This document shows positions 9,409 through 56,274 of a DNA stretch of 64,000 nt, piece after piece (position 1 is the first letter of the stretch; each line of letters opens with the position of its first letter). The stretch comes from Beaufortia kweichowensis (Eukaryota > Chordata > Actinopteri > Cypriniformes > Gastromyzontidae): assembly GCA_019155185.1 (NCBI GenBank), contig CM032797.1:4884881-4948880 (forward strand), in the 5' to 3' direction. The notes beneath the pieces were generated by a model that searched no databases, was not told the DNA's origin, and saw only the letters and a program-made list of their open reading frames with translations. A program made the translations under genes and the position numbers.

Positions 9409-10287
9409 TTTAACTGCAGCGCATGGTCAAACCACACGGACACAACGCTCAACCTGTTTGAACGTGTGGCCTACGCGCTGGTGTTTTTTGTGGGCCTCGT
9501 CTTCAACGTCACGGCTCTTTGCATCTTCTGTCGCATCAAACACTGGACCGACACCCACATCTACATGCTCAACCTGCTGGGTGCAGACTTTCTGGCCATT
9601 ATTTTCCTGCCCTTCAGAATATTTGAGACTTTCTGTTCGCTGGATAAGACCAAATTGTGTACGTTCCTGCTGTGCATCCATTTCTCCAACATGTACTGCA
9701 GTATATTCACCATCACAGCCATCAGTGCGCATCGATTCCTAGCCGTCAGATTCCCGTTTCTGGGCAGGGCACAGGTCACCAAACGCAACGTGATCGCTGT
9801 CTCGGCGTGCATCCTCATCTGGACGATAATCACCATAATCTGTGCCGTATTTCATCGAAACCTTCTTCCAGATCGCTTGGAAACCTGCTATGACCGAAAG
9901 CTAAAAGATAAGCTTGAGTCGTCATTTTTCTTTCTTTTGGAGATTATTGGGTATCTTGTTCCAATAGCCATCGTCACGTTTTGCTCTATACAAACGATAT
10001 ACATCCTACTGAAATCCATTAAACTTGTTGAGGAAAGCGAAGGGGTGAAAAGGAAGGCTATTGCAGCTGTGATCTCAGCAAACATGTTCACATTCGTTGT
10101 TTGTTTTACACCCATTCATGTAGCTTTTTTGTTGCAGTATTTGTCAAAAGATGATAGGAATCATGTGTTGCATGTGTTTCTGGATGTTTCTGAGTGGATA
10201 GCTACAACAAACTGCTGTCTGGATTCAATTGGGTATTACTTTCTGCTGAAAAGAGTTTCCAAAAGCCATGCTAATTCACAAACATAA
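9409..10287 (+). CDS. Orphan class-A GPCR, GPR35/GPR55-like (main exon)
   Basis: 292 codons and a TAA stop encode all seven membrane helices. The exon starts after a strong acceptor (CTTTTCTCTCTTTTAG). An in-frame TAG overlaps that acceptor and there is no in-frame ATG before TM2, so the start must be spliced on. The N-terminal part has N-glycosylation sites (NCS, NHT). TM2 region has WTDTHIYMLNLLGADF. Paired Cys are in KLCTF (TM3) and LETCYD (ECL2). TM3 ends AHRFLAV, with His in place of the Asp of DRY. TM6 has FVVCFTPIHVAFLL and TM7 NCCLDSIGYYF. These are features of the GPR35/GPR55 group, lysolipid or kynurenine-type sensors at the plasma membrane. Which member it is cannot be decided by eye. 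The TM7 motif is D…YY instead of NPxxY, as in that group. The C-tail is short. Confidence 0.9.
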   Translation, partial: FNCSAWSNHTDTTLNLFERVAYALVFFVGLVFNVTALCIFCRIKHWTDTHIYMLNLLGADFLAIIFLPFRIFETFCSLDKTKLCTFLLCIHFSNMYCSIFTITAISAHRFLAVRFPFLGRAQVTKRNVIAVSACILIWTIITIICAVFHRNLLPDRLETCYDRKLKDKLESSFFFLLEIIGYLVPIAIVTFCSIQTIYILLKSIKLVEESEGVKRKAIAAVISANMFTFVVCFTPIHVAFLLQYLSKDDRNHVLHVFLDVSEWIATTNCCLDSIGYYFLLKRVSKSHANSQT

Positions 10288-10451
10288 CGATGGACATTGA
10301 CTGAAAGCACAAGTGGACTAGAAATAGTCGAAGTGTTTATTTTTAGAAAAAATTATAAATATTATCATAAGAATGTTTTATTGTTAAAAGCCTTTAATAG
10401 CTGTTAATATCCTTTTGTTTGTCCTCGAGGTCTGAATATATAAGTATACAA

Positions 10452-10550
10452 AGAACCAAAAAAAAAAACATAACAAACCTTTCTCCACCACAAAGAAACG
10501 ATCTTAAAGGTTCTTTAACCGTTCAGGTTGAATTTTATTTTTAAGATTTC
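10452..10550. repeat. Fragment of AAAGAACC-type MITE
   Basis: Contains ACAAAGAACC, then CACCACAAAGAAACG and AAAGGTTCTTTAACC. These resemble parts of the element at 60072-60330 and 35540-35660. It is a short, degenerate copy. Confidence 0.45.
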
Positions 10551-10607
10551 AATGTTTGACTCAACTCAACTCAACATATGAAGGCCCATCACTTACAATT
10601 TATACAC

Positions 10608-10613
10608 AATAAA
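10608..10613 (+). terminator. Candidate poly(A) signal of the GPCR gene
   Basis: The first AATAAA downstream of the stop codon, giving a 3' UTR of roughly 340 bases. It is a hexamer match only. Confidence 0.4.
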
Positions 10614-11291
10614 ATAATTTGGGATAACTAGAAAGATGCATATTTGTCAAAAATACCCAATCACTCATCACTAAAATCAATATATAAGCTTAAAATATCT
10701 TGATTTTAAGCTTATTTTAATGCTTGCTTTATCTTATTAAAAATCATTTTAATTCTGAGTACCTGGTTTCCCTGATCGAAAAACACTGACGTAAGGGCTG
10801 TCTGCCCTCTTGTGGTCATCTTGTGTATTGCAGAACGTGAACAGTGAAATAATAGACTGTAGGAAGAAAAGAAAGAAGGGAACGTGTCAGAAAATTGGCA
10901 AGCCGGTCAATTGTACTATAAACAGAGTTTATAAAAGAAGTACAAACGTACAAAAAATATTTAATGACCTACCTTTATAGTAAGACAGCAATTTTCGCCA
11001 GCCTATTTTTTTTCACTCCACAATTGTGATATATAGGTGTGAGCAAATCCTCCATAATTACACTTGACAAAAAACATAATTATTGTAAAATAGATGTTAG
11101 ATTGTACGTAATCCAAGATTGCTGGAAGAAGCTGTTTCACTTTTAATGTGATTATTAAAACGCATTAAAAGCTGCTGAAGGCAAGTCAAACGAAACTATA
11201 TTTAACTAACAGCATGATGCAATTGACAAGTTGATGTGTCTAATTAACTTCAGGTAATGATACAGCAAAACAACATCACTAGTCTGTAGAC

Positions 11292-11328
11292 GTTGCTATG
11301 GAGATACTGTAGAGGTCTCCATAGCAAC
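11292..11328. promoter_or_regulatory. Perfect 13-bp inverted repeat resembling RFX X-box half-sites
   Basis: GTTGCTATGGAGA (11292-11304) and TCTCCATAGCAAC (11316-11328) are exact reverse complements separated by 11 bases. GTTGCYATGG resembles the X-box bound by RFX factors (consensus GTTGCCATGGCAAC). Two half-sites face each other. The site sits between the 3' ends of two convergent genes, not at an obvious promoter. RFX binding is inference. Confidence 0.4.
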
Positions 11329-11576
11329 AGAGAGATGCTCTGTGAAATATTAAACATGCATTCCGTGTAGCTCCACCTACCGGAGAGTGTCATGCAATGC
11401 ACAAACCCCCTTTTTTTGTTTTGTGAACGTGATCACAGCTGAATGGCTTTTGTTGGGCATATTGTGCTTTTTTGCCATGTGCTTAATATCTCCACTTACA
11501 TTAACATTGCTGTTTTAATACAGATCACATCCAATCTGACACAATAACAGAGACTGAAATCAAACAATCAAATGTG

Positions 11577-11582
11577 TTTATT
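11577..11582 (-). terminator. Candidate distal poly(A) signal of sema6b
   Basis: TTTATT on the plus strand is AATAAA on the minus strand. It would give a 3' UTR of about 4 kb. Alternative hexamers occur nearer the stop, for example at about 14993-14998 and 12664-12669, so several 3' ends are possible. Confidence 0.35.
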
Positions 11583-12400
11583 AGAATGATAAAATCTCCA
11601 TGTCGATCGACGTTTGAAAATAAGTGTGCGCTCCAGTATTGTAGTATTGTGTCTTCATGTACATTTGTGATACTGGGTGTATACTTCTATACATGTGTGA
11701 TTATTTAAAAACCAACAAACGAACAAAACAATTTTCACTGTATACCGTCCCTTATCTTCTATACAGAGGGACATTACATCATCGCCAGAGGTGGGGTCAA
11801 AATCAAGATTCGAGCTATGTACAGAGCAGCTGAGTGCAGGCCGTTCAGACCCATAAACTCAACGTAACACTGATTCAGTCCCTTCATCATGAAGGCAAAT
11901 CTGTGTCGCTGTATACAGTCTTATAAAAAGCTGTTGAATGTTCATTCAGTCCAGTTTCAGAGATCAAGATCTTTATGAGCTGAGTCTGTGAAAACCAATA
12001 AATTTGAGTCAAACAAAACATGAATCTGGCTTTCATTACTGTACAATATTGTGCTCGTTGTAACGTGGTCAAAGATAAAGACCTTAACAGCGAGTGTGTA
12101 TGGGTAAAGACTGTTGAAATACATTCACAGCACATTCAACACTTTCCTTTAACAAGAATATAGCAGAATTAACACGTAAGACACTGTGTGAAAATCAATG
12201 TCAGCCAATGACACTTCAAGGAATGAAAATACAGAAGCAAATTAAAACAAAAATAAATATTGCAAGGAGATTTAAAGCCATTTTAAAGTACAAAGAGGGA
12301 ATTTAGGCACTGAATTGTCAAGTTCTTCTGTGAACGTTTGTGTCTTTTAAATGAAGGCAGTTTGTGTGGTTTCATCAGGCCTGAAAGAAAGAATTATATG

Positions 12401-12535
12401 TGACCCTGTCTGTGAAAACTCAGCTTCATTTTTCTAATTTATTGTTTTTTACATAATGTAAAGAACATTCTGTGAAAATATACCCTTTATATCTCTAATA
12501 TTGACTGAGTAAGACAATGGCAAAGATTGAAATTA
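12401..12535. repeat. Interspersed repeat, copy 1 of 2
   Basis: Shares long near-identical stretches with 35686-35832: CTGTCTGTGRAAACTCAGCT, then AATGTAAAGAACATTC, GAAAATATA, and CAAAGATTGAAA, in the same order and on the same strand. The family is not named. Confidence 0.7.
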
Positions 12536-15500
12536 ATGTTAAGGAAACTTTTAGTATTTTTATGCAAAATAATAAAACAATAAAATCATTCATTTTAGTA
12601 TTATAAATCAAATTTCGAGTACTGTATTTGTATAATCCAGCACTTACAGTGATAAACACACATCTATTTATTGTCATGCTCCTAATCTCATTATTAGATT
12701 TTGAGACTTTAGCCTGAATTTCACAGACGGGATTACACATTGTGATCGTAAACTAGATGTGCAGAACAGTCGTATGATAATGTTTAAAATATAAAACAAA
12801 ATCCGAACCCTAATAACAACAGTGGCTATTTACTAAGGTCATGGGTATTGAAATATCCTCAAAAACACTTCCCCAGCCCATTAAATATTTTGGTATCTTA
12901 GTAGTTTAATAGCAAATTTCATTTTCTGTTATTTGGCAAATATATACATTTAGCAGATATGGCACAAGTTGTTTGAGGTTTGTAAGTTTGAATAAACTCA
13001 GTAACGGTATTGATATGCTTAGCGTGATATCCGCCTCGTCTTCCTGCACATATGGATTTCACATTAGCATTTCTTACTTCCTGAATATAATGACTTGCTT
13101 GCCCTTGAGCTAAAGGTAAGCGGCAATATCCTTGCATTTCCTGTCGACCGGGATCTATTTCCTGTCTTCTGGATCTTATTTTCTGTCTGGTGTGTCTTCA
13201 TTGCTGAAGCAAACGGAGATGTAAATACACACACACACACACACATGAGGCATGACTCTCCTCTCAGCTGGATTTATGAGCTAATCAATGTTCAACCAAC
13301 CGTTGAGCACAACTGCAAGCGTGTGTGTTTGCAAAGAGCATCAGCAGTGGTCCGTGCGCGGTCTCTAGGATCGAAGCCCATGGTTAAGAGACGCATGTAG
13401 CATTTAACGCACATTCGAGCATGTGCTTTTAATAAGAAACATCTTGCAGGTGCATGAGCACCATTATGAAGTGCATTCCTGTGTACTCAAGTGTGTGTGT
13501 GGTAAGAGATCTAATCAGACATCTGCTTTCAATGTCTCACAGACTGATGCTTGTTAACCATTTAATAACAAAGCTGGTGTATGTGGAGATGGGCACTTAG
13601 AATGTGTGTGACAGAGCGAGAAACACAGACAGAAAGAGAGAGAGAATAAAAAAGGGCTCCGTTTCAAACTGTGAGCTTATTTGCTGTTCACCTTCCCAAG
13701 CAGCAAACCGTGCCGAACGTATTCAACTTCTCATAAATTCGACTGACACGCTGCTCATTTGAATAGAATATGTTGCTAACCATTTAATTTACATTAAATG
13801 TTCTAATTCTTTAACAAAATAACAAGTAATAATGTTTTGGAAATTAATCTGTCATCTTTTACATTTTGTTCAAAATACTGTAATACAGTTGAACTGAGCG
13901 TATCAATACTACACAAAATATTTTTCTGTCCGCCTTTCATGTTAGATGTGCACCTACGACGTCTCAAAAATGATGTCCAGGTAGAGCTCACTAGTGTTTG
14001 GGACAAAGCCCGAATGTGTTCTTGTGAAAAAGTGATTGTGGTAGTCTTGTGACATTCTGAAATAATGAAAAATGGACTTTTAAGACACACACACAGACAC
14101 ACTTCCAGATACACAACAGAGAAACATACACACATTCATACAGATGCAGTATTAGACCCCAGTGCAACACAAACTTTTAAAGGGACATACTGGATATTTT
14201 TACACCTCAAGGAGGATTAAACTGTACCACGACTAATGGGTTCCTTAAATAAAAACCAAAACAAAAACGTATATTTCGAATGGAATATATAAAGAGCAGT
14301 GTGGTTACTTCACAGACATACACAACCAATGACATAACATATTAGTTGCTCATCAACTGGGCTTTAAGTCACATAATATCATTTTAAGTTCGTTTTAGTT
14401 TGTCTGTCTGGTTTAACCTTAACATTTTCTCTCTCATCTAGAGTCCAGAATAGACAAAAGTGTAACAGACAGTCTTTAGTGTCTTCAAATGGTGTCTCAG
14501 GATCCTCAAGAGTCTCTCTCTCTTTCTCAGACCCTCCATGTGTCTTTCTGTAAAAGATCTCCATTCTGTGTTTCATTCCACGTCATATTGTGTAAAAAAT
14601 TCACTGTACAAAAAGGGAGAAATAAAACGAACAAAAAAGACTTTGATTCCAGGATGTCCGTAAGTCCTCAGAGCTCTTCATTTCTCTGATAAAACTCAGT
14701 GACGACACAGAGCTACACAGAACACAGGAATCACATGATGCTTGAGGCCGGAAAACATCTGACCAACATTTTCTCTCTTGCTCGCTCTCTCTCTCTCTCT
14801 CATTAATTTTACAGTCTAAATTTGGGGCTGAGGCAATACTGCAGTCCTCAGCACACTAGAAAGATAGACAAACAAACAGCAGCTACATTATACAACAATG
14901 TTTGTATCAAGGTGGAGACGGCATCACTGATTAAGACAGACAGGGATGTTACTGTGGACAATTTAGTGCTCGTTTCGACACGCATTTTGACATTTTATTC
15001 ACTAACTTTTATTAGTTAGCCATTTAGAAAGGATAAATTTAACTGTGACACAAATAGATCTTTGCTTTGGACCAGTTTGGATCCTTTGGATCAGACAATG
15101 TCTTTACACTGCCGAACGATAGCAGCTCTGTCATGAGAAACGGCATGTGTATCTTCTGTTCACACTGCATGTGAATCAACAATAAACATTTACGTGCAAT
15201 CCACCGTTTCCTGCAGCTTCCATCCGATAAATCGCAATAACATTTGGTCAACTGCACTCACAGTCAGCCAGCAAGAGTGAGAGACGCTGGGAAAAGTGTG
15301 TCTCTGAGTTGTGGATAAATGAGAGGAAAAGTGAGAGAGAGGGAGAGAGAGAAAGAAACAGCTGATCTTCTTATAGTCAACACGATCCATTTAGTCCTCC
15401 TGCAATGTGACTTGATAAAAAGGATGACAAAAAAAGACAAAGAGAGAGAGAGACACACACTAAAAGTCGCTGTGATTGGCCAGTCCTGCGCCGGCTCTGC

Positions 15501-15570
15501 AGTCGATATGTGAATTCAGCCTCTCACATTTCTTCGTTTTCCAACTCCTCACAACCTTCCTTCTCTCGCT

Positions 15571-50619
<35,049 letters not shown>

Positions 50620-52293
50620 GGCAGCGACACACCGGTGCTGTGAAGACAAGAGAGGAATAATGTTAAGTTGTTAAGTGACATCCCTATATAGACAGCAACC
50701 TTTTAAGGAAGCATCATATCTGAAATGGAACTTTAATGATTTTTAAACATTTTTAATGGGCAGCAACAATGTACACTGCATGTACTGCTTCACATCAACA
50801 CAGCTCACAAGTCACGGGTCACGGGTTTCGAGTCAAAGACATACACACACATACATGGATAAAATGTACAGGTTGGATGCACTAAAAGTGCAGGTTAAAG
50901 TGTTTTGCAAAAGCATAAATGTAAATTATTAATCATACACAGGAGTGCAATCCTGCATTAGACACCTGAGATGTCTCGTGCCCGTCTTCAGTTCATCCAA
51001 ACACACAGACGCCTCCACACGACTGCGAGGCACAACAGAAGCTGATGTGACATTTGACATTTATTTAAGCCTTTTATGAGCAAAAGACTTCTTACAGAAA
51101 CCACAATACCTGTCTATGAGCCAAAGCCGATTTTTACCATTTTAACGGGTATTAGGAAACCGTCTGCCTACTAGCGTGTGTAAGTGGGGCATAAAACCGT
51201 TTAACAAAAGCTTTCATCCCAGACAATCACTTCTTCCTTCAGACAGAAACCAGATGAGAGTTGTGAGGGCTTCTGATTCGCAGACAACCCACAATTACGG
51301 CCGAGTCCTGAGACCACACACACACACGCTGCAATTTATCTTTAGCACCTTCTTCATTCAGTCTGTAAGAGAAGGAGTGACCAGCCACTAAAGAGGAAGG
51401 AAGACAATCATCCAACCATCTGCTCTTTTCATTTCCACACATTTTTTCAGCACATTCGGTTCTATTTCTCCCTGCCTGATTGCTGTAATTGGATAATTTA
51501 CGACGGCGTGTCGGTCCTCTTTATTCCGCCGCATTACTGAGACACACGCGACAGCAAACAAAGACCAACTCAGATGAAGATCGAGGACCCGTGGACTACA
51601 GCGAGTCTAGTCCCCTTTGCAGACTTTTCCAACAACTATGTAAAGCCAGCGGTTCAGATCAGAACCTGCAGTTTTAAGAAATATTTTTTCAATTTTAAGT
51701 GTAATATCATTTGGAAACCCCATCTGAGACTATATACTAAAAGATATTATCAGTAACACTTAATAAAGTGATTTAATCCCATTTTTATGACACAAACTGT
51801 GAGCATTTCACCTCGTAAGATTCAGTTTTAACATCAACAGAGAAGTTTCTCCATTACACATCCTGCAACTGCAACATTTATCATCACTATAATGAGATGA
51901 AACAATGAATGATGCAGTTAAGATGTTCCTTTGGGACGGGATGGAGAGAGGATGAATCGAACAGCGAGAGGAAAAGAGAGATGGGACACTAATTGAAAGA
52001 AATCTGAATGCCTTTGGTGTAACGTTTCAAAATTAATATCAAGCCTTTTGAGGCTTCCAATTCATAAGACAGAAAGGATTTTCAAAGGTGTCATTGAGAG
52101 AATCTACTACTCCATTAGCACATGCAAACAAAAAACTGCACAGACGGGATATTTTAAAGGGATCATATTATATACTTTCTTGTTTATGGTGGGGTTTGGC
52201 ATAACTATTTCTCTTGCTCATACTCACGGAAAACAATTTTACAGTTTCAAACAAGTTTGAAGCAAATTATCCTATACTGTTTGTCATGAATGG

Positions 52294-52597
52294 TACACTC
52301 TAAAAAAGGATGTGTTATTTTTTAACACATTTTTTGTGTTATGCTGTTTAACACATAATGTGTAATTTTGTGTTAAATACATAAAAGGGACAACACATGT
52401 TGAGTTGAAAGTAACACATGTTGAGTTGAAAGTAACACAAGTTGAGTTACAAGTAACACAAGTTGAGTTAAAAGTAACACAAAATGTGTTGTTTTTAATT
52501 GAACACAAGATGTGTCTAGTTAAGGACAACACATCTGTGTGTTGTCCTTAACTAGACACATCTTGTGTTATTTTAACACATCTGTTTTTAGAGTGTA
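52294..52597. mobile_element. Hairpin MITE with internal tandem repeats
   Basis: Ends are inverted repeats of about 35 bases: TACACTCTAAAAAA then GGATGTGTTA on the left, and TAACACATC then TGTTTTTAGAGTGTA on the right. Inside are four 21-base tandem units (AACACATGTTGAGTTGAAAGT type, 52392-52475) and a perfect 32-base inverted repeat (52502-52533 and 52538-52569) with a 4-base loop. There is no coding capacity. The ends resemble a hAT-type non-autonomous family; superfamily is uncertain. Confidence 0.8.
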
Positions 52598-53220
52598 TAT
52601 TAAATCATGCGGTTTAAGGAGAAGTGCAGTGATTTTCATCTTGTGGACAATGAAAGAGAAAAATAAATATACTGATGGAGAGACGAGTCATATCTACAGA
52701 CTTCTGAGTCATATTTTAAGACATCTGCCCACTATCATATAATGTAAAGAAATTTTTTTACTATTCATAATATTAGTTATGGTTTGTTTTCATTGCCACT
52801 TCTTTACATCTACAAACAAACAAGCTGTAATTTTAAGATATAAATGTGAGCTATACTAAACAACCAATGTTAGATGAGTAAAAATACCACTTACTAGTTG
52901 TGTGTTTCTTGTCTGATCCAATACAGCTGTGTGTCACATTGTAGTTCACAAAACAGTCCCATGAAGATTTCCAAAGATTGTTTTTTGCAGTTTTAGTCTG
53001 TATGGATGGGGTTTTTGAAGTCTACATCAAACAAAGAGCAAAGAAAGTTTTCCACGATGTGACCCCTTAAAGCTAACGGACAGTGTGTGTATCTGTGTGT
53101 CTGTGTGCGGACGTTCACAAGCTGTTTATGAGGGGACACTAAAAGGACATAATGACTGGTGGGCACATACAGCTCCACTATATCTCCTAAAGAAACCATT
53201 CATTGTCCAAAGCCTTCAAA

Positions 53221-53249
53221 CCTCTCTCTCTCTCTCTCTCTCTCTCTCT
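53221..53249. repeat. (CT)n microsatellite
   Basis: A short CT run. Upstream, about 53085-53155, is a degenerate piece of the repeat type at 25290 (TTTATGAGGGGACACT). Confidence 0.85.
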
Positions 53250-54029
53250 AATCTCCTTCACCCCCCGTTCCACTCCAGTCTTAACCCCTGCGCCCAGAGG
53301 AAAGGTCAGGGGTCAGGATAGGTATCCTCCCATTAGACCGCACGAAGCGTAACGCGTCTCTCATACAGAACACGTCTGTAATTTAGTTTAAAGAGGTCGT
53401 GACCAAGCCACAGACACATTAAGTTTTGTGATAGCTCTAAACTGAACCTAATAGGCAGTGATATCACCTCAATTGTTCCTTGTTAATGGAACGCACACAC
53501 ACCTCACAAACTCTCTCACTTCCTTCCTCTCGCACACCGAACAACGAGGTCTGAATAACACTGAAAGGGTCCAAGTCTCTGTTGGCAGGCTAACGGTGCT
53601 AACGGCCGTGACAATGAAAAGCTTAAACAGCAGTCTCAGACGCACTGGATGGAAATCCCTTCAAAACACCCGTCCAAAGCAAATGGCGTCACAACGTTCA
53701 CAGAAAACAATGTGAGGGATGTCATTGAGGTTAACCCTGCCTATTGTCTGCTGAGCTGAGAAACTTTAAATCCACCAAATTCCCCAAAGAATCACTCTAC
53801 CATTACAAAAAAGTCTTAGATAGTATACTTTGAATCTACTTTTTACTTACTTCTCAAAATATACTTACACTTTAGTCCTGCTTAGTATAGATATAGTACA
53901 CTTACAAGCACACTTGCACTAGTTTTTACTGCTTAAGTACAATTCTATATATAAACTATGCAATTTAAGAATACTTAATATTATGAACTTAAAGCTCTTT
54001 TTTGCAAGGATAGTCTAGCAACCTTATGT

Positions 54030-54205
54030 TATTTTATATTTTTATTTTATATTTTATTTTAAATTTTATTCTTATTTTATTTTATTCTATATATTTTATT
54101 TTATATTTTATTTTAAATTTTATTCTATATTTTATTTTATTCTATATATTTTATTTTATATTTTTGTTTAAATTTTATTCTATATTTTATTTTATTTTAT
54201 TTTAT
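54030..54205. repeat. ATTTT-rich low-complexity repeat
   Basis: Irregular repeats of TATTTTATTTTA and TTCTATATTTTATTTTA. Open frames rich in Phe, Ile, Leu and Tyr across it are artefacts. Confidence 0.9.
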
Positions 54206-54811
54206 TGAAATATAAATATATAGAATTTTTATAGAAACTTTATCATTATCATTTATAAAATCTTTTATAATAACTCTTATTAAGTATAAAACAACCATAT
54301 ATTCCATGACAAACAAGAAAATCCCATGTTCTCAAACTTAAATTTATCATAGATATTACATATAAGTCAATATACTTTACTTTAATTTATCTTCTTCCCC
54401 TGAAGTACCTTTAGAACCAAGTATTCCCTAAATCCCCGACTAAAAACTCAAGATCCCAGATTAATCTGATATATTGGAGCGCTTCAATTTTGGACTCACA
54501 GAACCGGCACAACTAAAGCTAAATAAACACCTGACAAATGCCTACAACCCAAATATCTTTTTTTATCAATGCCTTGTTGATTATTACACCAATCCCCTTC
54601 CAACTATTTACTTAACATCTGAAATCCTTGAAAAACACATCTTACAGGTCAAAAAGTCACAGATTAACATTTGTTAGACAAACCACCGCGACTGGCATGC
54701 CGACATCCCGCTGTCCACAAACAATCCGAAGAGCGCCGGGTAGTGTTCAAACACAAACCAGGAGACCTGGATATTTTCCTATCGGGTCCCCTGAGGCTCT
54801 TTCCCGTACCT

Positions 54812-54900
54812 CCATAAATACACACAGGATGTCATATCTCAGCCGGGTCCGAGCTCGTTCTCTCTGCGTGCTCCAGACTCTCCGCTGGTGACCTCTTTAC
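54812..54900 (-). other. Possible untranslated 5' exon of sema6b
   Basis: A GC-richer block on the minus strand (GAGCTCGGACCCGGCTGAG) ends ATGGAG|GTACGG, a possible donor that could join the acceptor at 50638. There is no clear promoter element. Weak inference. Confidence 0.2.
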
Positions 54901-55952
54901 ATGGTCTGTGGTAGGTGAAGTTTAACGCTGTGGAAACAAGCACAGCTCTGTGTTTGATAAAGAAGGAGGTCTTGTTCTTGGATTTTTAATGAAGGTATAA
55001 TGGATAGAGCGAGATGGCCTGGTGAGATATCACAGATGAGAAAAAACAACAAGGTTATATCTGAATAGTGGACTAGTCGCTGCATTCGTCCTAACCAAAG
55101 CAAAAGCTTGTACAGGAATTTTAAAATATGGATGTTATTAGCAATAGTAGATTTGAATGGCCTGCCACATATCTTAGACATACTTTATTTTGTGAGTTAC
55201 TCAAAGATATTTTAATCTCACTGGGTAATTTCTGAGAACTTAGATGTTGTATGAGTCAAATAAAATAAAGTTGGTTGTAAACAGCGTGTGAGTAAATGAT
55301 GACAGGACTGATGTTTTCTGTGAACTAACGAATGGAGTGTCATCTTGCTCAACCTACTGATTCATTTTTGTCTGTTTAAAATAAGATTTATTCATTAATA
55401 CATTTCCCAATATGAATCATCAGTGTTCAGAATGTCACGCTGCGGATGTGACGGGTCGCTGTGATGAGCTGATTATAATTCTTTCCATCACGGATCTCTC
55501 ACCTCCTGCTGGAGATCCAGCAGGAACTCACAGAAATTACAACCACATTTCAGGCAATCATAGAGAGTAATACAACAGGGATAGATGGATGATAAGATAA
55601 TGTGTGAAAAGAGAGGAAATTGTAAGATTTCCAGGAAACACTGATAAAAAAACACGGTTTACCACGGTTTTCTGCGGCGAGAGGTGTGCTATTACTCTTC
55701 TAGGTAATCAGACATCAAATGTTTACCTTACATACAATAAACAAGATAAATATAACTTATCCTGCAAGTACTGAAGCTGTGAGCCAGAGTCATTGGGGTG
55801 AGCTATTCTGATTTGACCAAACCATCCAGAAAAGCTATGCAACCATATAGCAACGCATCTAAAACCATCCAGAAGACCTTAGCAAACACATAATTTACTG
55901 ACAAGCATCACTTACATTTATTTTGCCAAAAGTAGCAAAGATTTCTTTAAAG

Positions 55953-56274
55953 TACCAGTCAAAAGTTTAGAGACAACTGATAAAAATGTTTCTCATGATC
56001 TTATAAATCTTTTAATCTGAAGGTGTATATTTTGATATTTGAAATGACTTTTGTAGACAAAAATCTATCATGCCAACTTATTAATTTCTTTAATTAAAAA
56101 AATATATATTTTTGAAATGGATCACTTGGAGCAAATAATGTCCAATATAGTTTCTTCAGTGTTGTTAAAAAAGCTTCTCAGGTTGACCCCTTAAAAAGCT
56201 GGACGATAAAATGTCAAGAATATGAATATGAAAATCTAAACAGTGAGTGAGTGTTTCCAAACTTTTGACAGGTA
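55953..56274. mobile_element. Tc1/mariner-like MITE
   Basis: TA at each border. Ends CCAGTCAAAAGTTTAGAGAC (left) and GTTTCCAAACTTTTGACAGG (right) are near-perfect inverted repeats and match a family widespread in vertebrates (…GTCAAAAGTTTGGACAC…). The interior is AT-rich and non-coding. Confidence 0.8.

Larger units (their letters stand above)
10288..11576. other. GPCR 3' UTR and spacer to sema6b 3' end
   Basis: The stretch lies between two genes that converge. It starts with the GPCR 3' UTR, likely ending after AATAAA at 10608-10613. It contains a repeat fragment (10452-10550), a short hairpin around AAGCTTAAAAT / ATTTTAAGCTT (about 10689-10716) and the X-box-like palindrome at 11292-11328. 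No further gene is seen. Confidence 0.5.
11577..15570 (-). other. sema6b: Probable sema6b 3' UTR
   Basis: From the sema6b stop codon downward there is no coding exon. The sequence is of higher complexity than most introns here. It includes short (CA)n (13227-13246), (CT)n (about 14776-14800) and an interspersed repeat (12401-12535). The extent is inferred from the lack of another gene and the AATAAA at 11577. Confidence 0.4.

Noticed and set aside
2376..9409. Splicing of the 2376 exon onto the GPCR exon at 9409
   Set aside because: The upstream exon ends in phase 1; joining it to 9409 gives an immediate TAA. Its peptide also matches FYCO1, not a GPCR.
9466..9468. Start of the GPCR at 9466
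   Set aside because: The codon is GTG, and it lies inside the reading frame that continues up to the acceptor at 9408. Taking it would cut off the glycosylated N-terminus without reason.
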